Numbered from the stretch's first letter, positions 1 to 6,083 are shown. The stretch is 19,222 bases of DNA from an uncultured Eubacteriales bacterium (GCA_934444485.1 CAKSCN010000026.1:1-19222); one strand, 5' to 3'. The notes: a model not told the origin generated them from the sequence alone. A program made the numbers and translations.

Positions 1-93
1 GTGTATACCTGCGGAGTCGATCGCCGTGACTTTCCGAAAGAGTATATCGAGACCTTTTATAAAAATTACGACGCCAAGGGCAGAAAATTCTGA
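1..93 (+). CDS. C-terminal fragment of an unidentified protein
   Basis: An open frame enters from the left edge in frame 1 and ends with TGA at 91-93. It gives 30 residues ending in FYKNYDAKGRKF. The codons (GAC, AAG, ATC) match the other genes here, and a hairpin terminator starts seven bases after the stop, so this is probably a real gene end. The tail is mixed charged and aromatic with no motif I recognise. The family cannot be named from 30 residues. The first codon happens to be GTG, but nothing shows this is the start. Confidence 0.6.
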   Translation: MYTCGVDRRDFPKEYIETFYKNYDAKGRKF

Positions 94-99
94 AAAAAG

Positions 100-131
100 A
101 ACCGGGAAACGGAATATCGTCTCTCGGTTTT
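100..131 (+). terminator. hairpin terminator after the partial gene (copy 1 of a duplicated hairpin)
   Basis: AACCGGGAAACG (100-111) pairs with CGTCTCTCGGTT (118-129) across a 6-base loop. The 12-bp stem has one A-C mismatch and one G-T wobble. TTTT follows on the plus strand, and a run of A lies upstream (T-rich on the minus strand). It fits rho-independent termination of the gene ending at 93 and may act in both directions. The same stem recurs at 156-187. Confidence 0.65.
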
Positions 132-150
132 CGCTTTGTCTGCGGCGCAC

Positions 151-187
151 AGAAAAACCGGGAAACGTTTTGAGGCGTCTCTCGGTT
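151..187 (-). terminator. hairpin terminator of the lipoprotein cluster (copy 2)
   Basis: AACCGGGAAACG (156-167) and CGTCTCTCGGTT (176-187) repeat the stem at 100-129 exactly, with a different 8-base loop. Read on the minus strand, the stem is followed by TTTTTCT (from the A run at 151-157). This makes it the natural terminator of the minus-strand cluster ending at 235. The two identical stems form a back-to-back terminator pair between convergent genes. Confidence 0.65.
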
Positions 188-234
188 CTTCAACTATATT
201 ATCATGCTTTTTATATATGTCGAGGCTCCTGAAA

Positions 235-1074
235 TCACTCGTTTCCGAGAGAGTCCGGACCTTTTTCGGTGTAGACGTATTTAACTGTAAAGCTCTTTTT
301 GTCGGCAGGATCTCCGGTGTAGTAAACGGTGGCGTCGTCGCCTATCGTCATGCCTTTGCCGTCGCTGCCGTAAAGCTCGGGTGTGCGCTCAACGTCAAGC
401 GTCGTACCGTCGGAAAGCTCGACCGTCACGGTGTTCATAGCGGCATCTTTGACTTTGCCCTTCATGCTGTTCCAAGACGGATCTATATTTGCAAGAGGAT
501 CGTGCTCCGTCACGATGAAAAGTGCTTCGGAGATGTCTTTTTCGTAGTAAACCGTCGCCTTGTCTCCGATGAGAAGTCCGCTTCCGTCGTTTGCGTAATT
601 ATCGTCGGTTCTCGCGTAGGTGTAAACCTCGCCCGACGGGTCTTTCACGCTCACGGTGTTTGTCGTTCCTTCGGTTACAGTGCCGACGTACATACTGACG
701 TCCTTCGGAACTTCGACTGTTTCGCCGTTTGCAAAGGTGTAAATCCCGTCCTCGCTTAACTTTGCACCGCTTTTGTCGGCTTCGGTATTCCCGGAGGTGT
801 TGTCTGTCTTTGCGTCGGTGTCGGCATCCTTTTTGCCGTCGTCTGCCGATGTGACGCTTGCGTCATTTGCGCTGTCCCTGCCGTCCGTATTGACAGTGGT
901 TTCACCGTCCGTCTTTTCGCCGTCGGAGACTATAATCTGAGTCGGACCGTCCGCACCGCCTATTACGCCAACACTCTTGTTGCACGAGGTGAATGTTGCC
1001 GCAAGAGAAAGGCAGAGTGCCGCCGTGAGTACCGCAACTCCTGCGGTTATGATTTTATCGTTGTTTCTTTTCAA
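235..1074 (-). CDS. IGGADGPT-motif lipoprotein with two tandem beta-rich repeats
   Basis: The 279-residue protein starts at a TTG codon (1072-1074), with AAAGGA about ten bases upstream. A hydrophobic signal (about 8-30) ends in the lipobox-like TFTSC, so Cys31 is probably lipidated and the protein sits outside the membrane. Residues 38-45 read IGGADGPT, the signature of the Na+-site helix of oxaloacetate-decarboxylase-type beta subunits, here outside that membrane context. A disordered, acidic Asp/Thr/Ser-rich linker covers about 50-106. The rest holds two copies of a domain of about 65 residues (about 128-192 and 204-270). Each runs G-x-V ... NTVxV ... DG-x-G-(L/M)-x-IGD-x-ATVYY, probably a small beta barrel. 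It is last in a three-gene cluster. Function is unknown; lipoprotein status is well supported, a sodium link is only suggested by the motif. Confidence 0.8.
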   Translation of the reverse strand: MKRNNDKIITAGVAVLTAALCLSLAATFTSCNKSVGVIGGADGPTQIIVSDGEKTDGETTVNTDGRDSANDASVTSADDGKKDADTDAKTDNTSGNTEADKSGAKLSEDGIYTFANGETVEVPKDVSMYVGTVTEGTTNTVSVKDPSGEVYTYARTDDNYANDGSGLLIGDKATVYYEKDISEALFIVTEHDPLANIDPSWNSMKGKVKDAAMNTVTVELSDGTTLDVERTPELYGSDGKGMTIGDDATVYYTGDPADKKSFTVKYVYTEKGPDSLGNE

Positions 1075-1112
1075 TGTGAGTCATTCCTTTCGCCATGCAG
1101 ATTACAGACTTT

Positions 1113-1283
1113 TTACGGAGCGTCGCCGCCGTTGCCACTGTCGGTGATGACAATGCCGGTCGAGCCGTCCGCACCGCCGATGTTTTCTTCGTCCTTATTC
1201 TTGCACGAAACGAGGGCGGATAAACAAAGAATTGCCGCAAGTACCGCAAGACCTGCTTTCAGTATGTTTTTGTTTGTATTCAT
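1113..1283 (-). CDS. small IGGADGST-motif lipoprotein
   Basis: This 56-residue protein is counted from the ATG at 1281-1283, because AAAGGA lies nine bases upstream. An in-frame ATG at 1299-1301 would add six residues but has no comparable site. The signal peptide ends in the lipobox SALVSC, placing the lipidated Cys near residue 27. The mature part is only about 30 residues and is dominated by IGGADGSTGIVITD, close to the motif of the next gene (IGGADGPTQIIVSD) with Pro replaced by Ser. The signal peptides also match (AGxAVLxAxLCLS), which points to duplication. It lies 38 bases upstream of the larger lipoprotein gene. No enzymatic domain is present, and I know no function. Confidence 0.65.
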   Translation of the reverse strand: MNTNKNILKAGLAVLAAILCLSALVSCKNKDEENIGGADGSTGIVITDSGNGGDAP

Positions 1284-1325
1284 GTTGTCTCGTCCTTTCA
1301 TGTTGTAGGTAAGTTGTTTTGCGGT

Positions 1326-1496
1326 TTACCTTTTGCGGAAGTACAAAGCCGTCGGTCCGTCGTGTGTTTTTATGTTTTTTACTTTTCCCTTTTTGCCGAA
1401 GCCCATTTTCTCCGCGACCTCTATGCAAAGAGCCGCCGTGAGTGCGACCGCCGCTACCGCAAGAAGAATATCCGTTACTTTTTCCGTGTTTTTCGT
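1326..1496 (-). CDS. small membrane protein with C-terminal DGPT motif, apparent ACG start
   Basis: The frame reads KNTEKVTDILLAV..., then one hydrophobic segment (about 8-24), a basic stretch, and a C-terminus THDGPTALYFRKR. It ends at TAA (1326-1328), giving 56 residues, the same length as the next gene. A perfect AAGGAGG (complement of 1505-1511) lies eight bases before codon ACG at 1494-1496, exactly where ATG would be expected. No ATG, GTG or TTG is available there; the first in-frame ATG is codon 31. Either ACG is a rare start or the start codon has mutated. The C-terminal DGPT-A-L-x-F echoes the IGGADGPT motif of the two downstream proteins, and a TATAAT box lies upstream, so this is probably the first gene of the unit. 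Confidence 0.55.
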   Translation of the reverse strand, partial: TKNTEKVTDILLAVAAVALTAALCIEVAEKMGFGKKGKVKNIKTHDGPTALYFRKR

Positions 1497-1527
1497 GGTT
1501 ATCGCCTCCTTGTTTTTCCTTACCTGT

Positions 1528-1533
1528 ATTATA
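1528..1533 (-). promoter_or_regulatory. -10 box of the IGGADGPT small-protein cluster
   Basis: The minus strand reads TATAAT here, about 32 bases before the proposed ACG start and just ahead of the AAGGAGG site. The region 17-18 bases upstream (TTTTAT, about 1551-1556) is a poor -35 match. The promoter may therefore need an activator or be weak. Confidence 0.55.
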
Positions 1534-1574
1534 TTAGACGAACGGTTTTAATAAAAGTTCCGAATTGTAGATTT

Positions 1575-1596
1575 TTTCTTAAATTTACTTAAGAAA
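1575..1596. repeat. inverted repeat upstream of the small-protein promoter
   Basis: TTTCTTAA (1575-1582) and TTAAGAAA (1589-1596) are perfect 8-base arms around ATTTAC. The element sits about 20 bases upstream of the -35 region of the cluster promoter. It could be an operator, or a weak terminator for transcription arriving on the minus strand, since TTT follows on that strand. Confidence 0.4.
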
Positions 1597-1652
1597 GTGA
1601 AACACGATTGAGTGGCGAGGGGCTTACGGGGATTACGGGGGCTTACGGGAGT

Positions 1653-1674
1653 GTTCTTTCTTGAAAGAAAGAAC
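1653..1674. repeat. 10-bp inverted repeat GTTCTTTCTT / AAGAAAGAAC
   Basis: Perfect 10-base arms are separated by only GA. Two more hairpins follow closely: GCAAAGC-TGGC-GCTTTGC (1691-1708) and GGATTA-TATT-TAATCC (1715-1730). This density is far above chance and suggests the edge of a small repeat element. Confidence 0.6.
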
Positions 1675-1741
1675 CAAAGAACTTTAAGGAGCAAAGCTGG
1701 CGCTTTGCAGGGGCGGATTATATTTAATCCGAGAGATACCG

Positions 1742-1768
1742 CACGACATCGGCTAAGCCTCCGTCGTG
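1742..1768. repeat. nested hairpin
   Basis: CACGAC (1742-1747) pairs with GTCGTG (1763-1768), enclosing GGCT-A-AGCC (1751-1759). The two stacked stems would form a stable RNA or single-strand DNA hairpin. No gene depends on it. Confidence 0.5.
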
Positions 1769-1804
1769 AAATGAGGAAGACTTATCTAATCGAATAAAGT
1801 GCGA

Positions 1805-1837
1805 AAGTCGGTCACCATATACGCAAGTGACCGACTT
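1805..1837. repeat. perfect 11-bp stem-loop
   Basis: AAGTCGGTCAC (1805-1815) pairs perfectly with GTGACCGACTT (1827-1837) around an 11-base loop. A second stem, ATTTATG-TAGG-CATAAAT (1840-1857), follows at once and is trailed by TTTT. The pair could stop transcription on the plus strand, but no gene reads into it. Confidence 0.55.
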
Positions 1838-1888
1838 AGATTTATGTAGGCATAAATTTTAGGGAGCTGTAATTTGGAGCTTATACCG

Positions 1889-1934
1889 TTTCCGAAATTT
1901 GTACCTCACTTCGTTCGACGACAAATTACGGAAA
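1889..1934. repeat. 14-bp imperfect inverted repeat
   Basis: TTTCCGAAATTTGT (1889-1902) pairs with ACAAATTACGGAAA (1921-1934) with a single mismatch and an 18-base loop. The long arms and central spacer resemble the body of a small palindromic intergenic repeat. Confidence 0.5.
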
Positions 1935-1998
1935 GATGGGGCTTTGGGGGTGGTGCATAGCTTGAGGTTAGCACTTTCTTTATGGGCGTAGTAATGGA

Positions 1999-2140
1999 GG
2001 TAGCGAAGCTACCGAGGCGCCCCTGTGTAACCGGTTGCAAAGCAACCTCTGGAGCTGTCACGACGAAGTCGTCGGACTGAGGGACTGTCGGACAAGTACT
2101 TTCTCCATGGCATTTTGTAGGGAACGGGCTTGCTCGTTCC
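1999..2140. repeat. GAA-loop hairpin array (REP/MITE-like element)
   Basis: Four short stems occur in about 140 bases: GGTAGC-GAA-GCTACC (1999-2013), GGTTGC-AAA-GCAACC (2033-2047), ACGAC-GAA-GTCGT (2060-2072), and GGAACGGGC-TT-GCTCGTTCC (2121-2140, one G-T wobble). The stretch GGAGCTGTCA ... ACTGAGGGA (2051-2084) resembles a dispersed intergenic repeat I recall from gut Clostridia; that comparison is from memory. It is probably a non-coding mobile repeat, origin unknown. Confidence 0.5.
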
Positions 2141-2196
2141 GTAAGAACCAAGGTACTGTTACGTATACCGCCATGTAGAAAACAGACAAACGGTAA

Positions 2197-2267
2197 GCAC
2201 CGCACAATTATTGAAGAAAAGCGAAGCTTTTCAACGACAATTCTCAATTCTCCATTCTCAATTTCAA
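2197..2267. repeat. dispersed repeat with heptad tract, copy 1
   Basis: It runs GCACCGCA, then ATTGAAGAAAAGCGA, a stem GAAAAGC/GCTTTTC with a GAA loop, CAACG, and three heptads ATTCTC(A/C) at 2240-2260. The same order recurs at 16671-16748 with a different loop and different heptad numbers, so this is a dispersed element and not a chance hairpin. Confidence 0.7.
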
Positions 2268-2402
2268 AGCGACTTTGGGAGCTTTTAATCACGCACAAAC
2301 GCCCTGTTGAGAGCGGAGGAAAATGTGAGTGCGAAACACTCAGCGAAGCGAAACGCCTCAAGCGAGGTGCGAACGCACGAATTTGTGGGGGGGATAGCAT
2401 AA

Positions 2403-2427
2403 GGGGGGAACTTTGACTCCCCCTTTT
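2403..2427. terminator. terminator of the dehydratase/GH10/SDR operon
   Basis: GGGGGA (2404-2409) pairs with TCCCCC (2418-2423) around an 8-base loop, seven bases beyond the SDR stop codon. The plus strand has TTTT after the stem. The minus strand, the direction of the operon, has only CTTATG. It probably works in both directions and also ends any transcription from the repeat region. Confidence 0.6.
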
Positions 2428-2433
2428 ATGAGA

Positions 2434-3165
2434 TTAAAGTTTCATTCCCCCGTCCACCACAAGGTCAATTCCCGTGATGTAACGTCCCTCTGCGGAGCAG
2501 AGAAGAAGCACCGCACCGTCGCAGTCGCTGTCGGAGCCGGCAAAGCCCATCGGGATGCCCTGCATTACCTTTGCGTTGTACTCCGGGTCTGCGAGAGCGT
2601 CGGCATTGCGGGGAGTTGCGATAACGCCCGGCGACATATTGTTTACAGTTATTCCGAACGGCGCAAGCTGCTTTGCAAGATTCGTCACAAGACTCATCAC
2701 CGCACACTTCGACGCAGCATATATCGGCATGTCCTTGTGAGGTCTGTACTGCTGCACAGAGCCTACCGTCACTATTCTTCCGAAACCTGCCTTTTTCATG
2801 TGAGGTTCATAGAGCTGTATGAGTCTGTACGACGCCTTGAAATTCACCTGAAGCTGTGTCTCGATTTCCTCGGGAGTTACCTTGTCCCAGGGATTTCTGA
2901 ACTGCACGCTTGCGTTGAGAACGAGTATGTCAAGGTCGCCCGTCTGAGCGTAAAGAGACTCGACCTCCTCGGGCTTTGCGAGGTTTGCGACAACGCACTT
3001 AACGTCTCCTGTCATCTCAGACGCCGCCTTTTTCGCCTTGTCGAGACTTGAAGAAGCGTGTACGAATACCGTCGCACCCTGTGCCGCAAGGCACTTTGCA
3101 AGCGATTTTCCTATGCCCTGCGACGAACCCGTCACAAGAGCTTTCTTTCCTGTAAGATCAAACAT
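2434..3165 (-). CDS. short-chain dehydrogenase/reductase (SDR)
   Basis: This 243-residue protein has the usual length of a classical SDR. It is a cytoplasmic NAD(P)-dependent oxidoreductase acting on an alcohol or keto group, substrate unknown. The Rossmann motif TGSSQGIG is at residues 12-19 and NAS at 84-86 stands for the usual NAG. The catalytic tetrad Asn108, Ser136, Tyr149, Lys153 (YAASK) is complete, and VDGG stands near the C-terminus. The ATG follows AAAGGA by eight bases. It is third in a minus-strand operon, 25 bases after the GH10-like gene, and a terminator follows. Its company suggests it oxidises or reduces a sugar or sugar acid that the dehydratase or glycosidase also handles; that is inference. 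Confidence 0.88.
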   Translation of the reverse strand: MFDLTGKKALVTGSSQGIGKSLAKCLAAQGATVFVHASSSLDKAKKAASEMTGDVKCVVANLAKPEEVESLYAQTGDLDILVLNASVQFRNPWDKVTPEEIETQLQVNFKASYRLIQLYEPHMKKAGFGRIVTVGSVQQYRPHKDMPIYAASKCAVMSLVTNLAKQLAPFGITVNNMSPGVIATPRNADALADPEYNAKVMQGIPMGFAGSDSDCDGAVLLLCSAEGRYITGIDLVVDGGMKL

Positions 3166-3190
3166 AACGTATGTCCTTTCGTCCGCTTTG

Positions 3191-4525
3191 TCAGCCGATA
3201 ACTATCTTCTTGTCGTTGTACGCCTTCGAGGAGAGCTTTTCCGTTACCTTAGTCTCCTTGCCGTCGGCGATAACGCTTATGTCGTAGTCGCCGTAGAAGC
3301 CTCTGAACGCAGCCTTGCCGCCGTCGTCGGTTGTAGTCTCGACTTCTGTGTGCCACTCCTTGGTGAAGAGGTTTACAAGCGTCTCGTGCGCCTTCTTCTT
3401 TTTGAAATCGAAGGTGAGAAGTCCGCCGAAGAACTTGTTCTCGCCGCTTGTCATGTCGCCCTGAGGTGCAAATGCCGCATAACCGTCAACAACGTTCCAG
3501 TAGATTATAGCCTCCATAGCAGGGTGGCTGAAAAATACGGAGTAGGTGTTCTTGAGAAGCTCTGCCTGTACGACCTCGTCGGCAGTTTCAGCGGAGTATG
3601 CCGGGAGAGTCATTTCGGTTATCTGTATCTTCTTTCCGAGCATTGCGTAGCGGTCGAGAACGTTGAAGAGGTGGATGGGGTTGTAGCGTGACTTCGCAAC
3701 GCCTTCCTCACTTTCGAGAGAGAAGAAGCTGTGATACTGCATACCTATCGAGTCGAGGTGAGGAATCTTATCCTTTTCGAGAAGGCGCTCGATCTGTGCG
3801 TAGTATGCACTTCTGTCGTTCATGAACGCACTGCCCCAAACAAAGTAGTCGTTTATGATGAGGTGGTTGAGGGGGAAGTACTTCTCTGCGAGACGGTAGC
3901 TCCACGAGAGAAAATCGTCCTCGAAGTAGAACTTCGTTCTCGGTGCGTCGTAGCCCTGGAGGGTTTCGTTCGTGACCTCCCACATGGGGATTACCTTTGC
4001 GTATCTCTCGGCAAGCTCGGCAAAACGCTTCTCAAGCATTGCCTTCTGTTCGGGAACGGATACGTTCATCGCCCATTCGGGGGTGAAGTTGTCGTAGTTC
4101 AAGCAGTGGCACTTCGGCTCAACGCCGCTTTCAAGGCAGTAATCGACGCAGAGGTCGGTCGCCGGGCGGCGGTAAATCTTCGGGCTGTCGGCGGTGTAAC
4201 GGGGCTTTCCTCTCTCGGGTTCGAGGTCCGACCAGTAAAACGGCACGGTTGCGAGATTGAAGGTGTCCTTGAATACCTCACGGTACGCACGGTTCTTTTC
4301 CTCGGTCTCGAATTCGTCGAGCATGAAGATGTTTGCGCCGTACTTGAACTCGTGGTTCTTCTGCTTTGCGATTATTTTCGCGCCCTTTACGGGATTGCCG
4401 TCCTTGTCAACGACTGTGAGCATTTCGTCGCCCTTGCGGTAAAGCTCAATGCCGGTTTTTACTCTGTAATCGGTGTACTCCCTGTTTTCGTTAAAATACT
4501 TAAGCGCAGATTCCATTCTTTTCAT
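3191..4525 (-). CDS. GH10-like glycoside hydrolase, intracellular
   Basis: This 444-residue protein is counted from the ATG at 4523-4525, seven bases after GGAGGG. An upstream in-frame TTG lies inside that ribosome site. A beta-rich N-terminal segment (about 30-65) leads into GANIFMLDEF, typical of GH10-like barrels. The acid/base Glu187 is in WEVTNE and the nucleophile candidate Glu304 is in QITEMTLPA. A small beta domain follows the barrel (about 390-444). There is no signal peptide, so it acts in the cytoplasm on imported oligosaccharides. The nucleophile region differs from the usual ITELD, so xylanase activity should not be assumed; a related beta-glycosidase is possible. It lies between the dehydratase-like gene (69 bases upstream) and the SDR. 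Confidence 0.85.
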   Translation of the reverse strand: MKRMESALKYFNENREYTDYRVKTGIELYRKGDEMLTVVDKDGNPVKGAKIIAKQKNHEFKYGANIFMLDEFETEEKNRAYREVFKDTFNLATVPFYWSDLEPERGKPRYTADSPKIYRRPATDLCVDYCLESGVEPKCHCLNYDNFTPEWAMNVSVPEQKAMLEKRFAELAERYAKVIPMWEVTNETLQGYDAPRTKFYFEDDFLSWSYRLAEKYFPLNHLIINDYFVWGSAFMNDRSAYYAQIERLLEKDKIPHLDSIGMQYHSFFSLESEEGVAKSRYNPIHLFNVLDRYAMLGKKIQITEMTLPAYSAETADEVVQAELLKNTYSVFFSHPAMEAIIYWNVVDGYAAFAPQGDMTSGENKFFGGLLTFDFKKKKAHETLVNLFTKEWHTEVETTTDDGGKAAFRGFYGDYDISVIADGKETKVTEKLSSKAYNDKKIVIG

Positions 4526-4594
4526 AGGTGTTCCCTCCAAAGTTTATTTAATTAAAATTTACTGTATGCCGTTTAAAAAAATCAAGAGAATATA

Positions 4595-5947
4595 TCAGCT
4601 CCACTCTCTGTCGTTTGCCCATTCCTTGTCCCAGCGCTCGGTGCTTTCCCACTGACCCGGGTACTTTTCGTGGATGTGCTCCGCAATAAGCTCCTCGTTG
4701 AGGGAGTCTATGCCGAGACCGGGCTTTTCGGGAACTCTTGCGAAGCCGTCCTTGATGAGGGGATTGTCGATGCCTATTGCAAGGTCGTTCCACCACGGGC
4801 AGTCGGTCGAGTGATATTCAACCGCAAGCACGTTCTGAACAGCCGCCGCACAGTGAATTGCCGCCATGCAGGCGATGGGGCTTTCAGCCATATGTATTGC
4901 CATTGCAACGCCGTACTTGTCGCACATATCGCCGAGCTTCTTCATTTCAAGGCAGCCGCCGACGGTGAGGACGTCCGGGTGAATTACCGAAACGCCGCCC
5001 TCGCTCATGAGAGGCTCGAAGTTTTCGTGAAGGTATATATCCTCACCGGTGCATATCGGCACGGTCGTGGAGTTTGCTATCTTTACAAAGTGTCTTGTGT
5101 ACTGCCACGGCGCAATGTCCTCAATCCACGCAATGTTGTACTTTTCAAGGCGTCTTGCGAACGCAATGCAGTCCTCTATAGCTATGTGACCGAAGTGGTC
5201 TATCGCAAGGGGAACCTCGTAGCCGATTACGTCACGCACCTCTTTTACGTAGTTTTCGAGGTAGTCCATGCCCTTTTGCGTGAGGTGGATGCCGGTTGCA
5301 TGGTGGGGAATGGTGAAAGTCTCGTAATTTTTGCCGAGCATCATATCCATGTCTATGGAACCCTTCTGGTGGTTTATCGCCTTCATGGAGTACTTCTTGA
5401 TGTCCTCGAGGAAGCCGAGAGGTGCGTTGAGACAGCCGGGCTCGTCGAGCATAAGCTCTATTCCGAGGTCCATTTTGAGGAACGTGAAGCCCATCTCCAT
5501 ACGCTTCTTGAGTGCGTTGCCCATGTCTGTGCCGGTATGCTTGCCGTCAACGTCGGTGTCGCAGTACATACGAACCTTATCACGGAACTTTCCGCCGAGA
5601 AGCTGATAGAGCGGCACGCCGTATGCCTTGCCGGCAAGATCCCACAAAGCGACCTCGAGACCCGATACGCCGCCGCCCTGACGGGAGTGTCCGCCGAACT
5701 GCTTGATGCGTCTGAAAAGCTTATCGACGTTGCAGGGGTTTTCGCCGATGAGTCGGGACTTTAGCATGAGTGCGTAGGTTGCGCTCGAGGCGTCTCTTAC
5801 CTCGCCGTAGCCGACAAGACCCTGGTTTGTGTATACCTTGATGAGTATGCAGTGCTTGGGCGCACCGTTGATGTTTGTCACACGTATGTCCGTTATCTTA
5901 AGGTCGGACGGATTCGAGCATTTGTTTACGTTTTCCGAAATCTGCAT
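4595..5947 (-). CDS. mandelate racemase/muconate lactonizing enzyme family protein (probable sugar-acid dehydratase)
   Basis: This 450-residue enolase-superfamily protein probably removes water from an acid sugar by Mg2+-assisted proton abstraction. A capping domain covers about 15-125. In the barrel, K158-M-D160 stands at the KxK/KxD base position. Asp250 (AIDHFGH), Glu276 (WIEDIAP) and Glu302 (CTGEDIY) are the likely metal ligands. Asp325 (HPDVLTVGG) and His352 (AIHMAESP) form a likely Asp-His dyad, which places it in the mandelate racemase subgroup. About 90 residues separate K158 from Asp250, more than usual, and make it longer than typical members; the insert covers about 162-240. ATG follows AAAGGAG by eight bases. 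It is the first gene of the operon, transcribed away from the AraC regulator. The substrate cannot be read from sequence. Confidence 0.85.
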   Translation of the reverse strand: MQISENVNKCSNPSDLKITDIRVTNINGAPKHCILIKVYTNQGLVGYGEVRDASSATYALMLKSRLIGENPCNVDKLFRRIKQFGGHSRQGGGVSGLEVALWDLAGKAYGVPLYQLLGGKFRDKVRMYCDTDVDGKHTGTDMGNALKKRMEMGFTFLKMDLGIELMLDEPGCLNAPLGFLEDIKKYSMKAINHQKGSIDMDMMLGKNYETFTIPHHATGIHLTQKGMDYLENYVKEVRDVIGYEVPLAIDHFGHIAIEDCIAFARRLEKYNIAWIEDIAPWQYTRHFVKIANSTTVPICTGEDIYLHENFEPLMSEGGVSVIHPDVLTVGGCLEMKKLGDMCDKYGVAMAIHMAESPIACMAAIHCAAAVQNVLAVEYHSTDCPWWNDLAIGIDNPLIKDGFARVPEKPGLGIDSLNEELIAEHIHEKYPGQWESTERWDKEWANDREWS

Positions 5948-5965
5948 AAAATTTTCTCCTTTGTA

Positions 5966-5994
5966 TTGACTTTCGTATTTTCACAGTGTATAAT
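5966..5994 (+). promoter_or_regulatory. promoter of the AraC regulator and downstream genes
   Basis: TTGACT (5966-5971) and TATAAT (5989-5994) are separated by exactly 17 bases, a near-consensus housekeeping promoter. Transcription would start near 6001, leaving a leader of about 80 bases before the TTG start at 6084. That leader contains two 12-base palindromes. Confidence 0.75.
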
Positions 5995-5998
5995 AATG

Positions 5999-6027
5999 AT
6001 AATACATATAGGGAAAAACTTCATCAA
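5999..6027 (-). promoter_or_regulatory. promoter of the dehydratase/GH10/SDR operon
   Basis: On the minus strand TTGATG (complement of 6022-6027) and TATTAT (5999-6004) are 17 bases apart. The -10 lies about 50 bases before the ATG. The -10 ends five bases from the -10 of the divergent regulator promoter, so the two polymerases would compete. Confidence 0.55.
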
Positions 6028-6050
6028 ATATATTTGTAACTTTGCAAAGT
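6025..6050. promoter_or_regulatory. pair of perfect 12-bp palindromes, candidate operators
   Basis: CAAATATATTTG (6025-6036) and ACTTTGCAAAGT (6039-6050) are both perfect palindromes two bases apart. They lie over and just upstream of the -35 of the dehydratase operon and inside the regulator's own leader. This is a sensible place for an activator of the operon that also limits its own gene. AraC proteins usually bind direct repeats, so another factor is also possible. Confidence 0.45.
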
Positions 6051-6083
6051 ATATTTTGTTGAACTCGGAAGAGGGGTGCGGAC

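Larger units (their letters stand above)
1597..2402. other. gene-free region rich in short hairpins and repeats
   Basis: No frame here has a convincing start, ribosome site and protein-like composition on either strand. It holds a run of perfect short inverted repeats, several with the loop GAA or AAA, a degenerate 10-base tandem repeat at 1621-1650, and one copy of a repeat also found near recG. The most distinct elements are listed separately. I see no transposase, tRNA or rRNA. It looks like accumulated small non-autonomous repeat elements. Confidence 0.6.

Noticed and set aside
136..759. 207-codon plus-strand frame antisense to the lipoprotein gene
   Set aside because: It starts inside the terminator region and has a Val/Arg/His-rich composition typical of antisense translation. 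The minus-strand frame has signal peptide, lipobox and internal repeats.
235..1496. Calling the IGGADGPT genes oxaloacetate decarboxylase subunits
   Set aside because: Only the short motif is shared. They lack the multiple membrane helices and length of the beta subunit, so an enzyme name would mislead.
1906..2400. 164-codon open frame on the minus strand
   Set aside because: It runs through the hairpin array and the heptad repeat. The product is a patchwork of Ser/Pro/Arg-rich segments with no domain and no ribosome site, so it is a by-product of repeat DNA.
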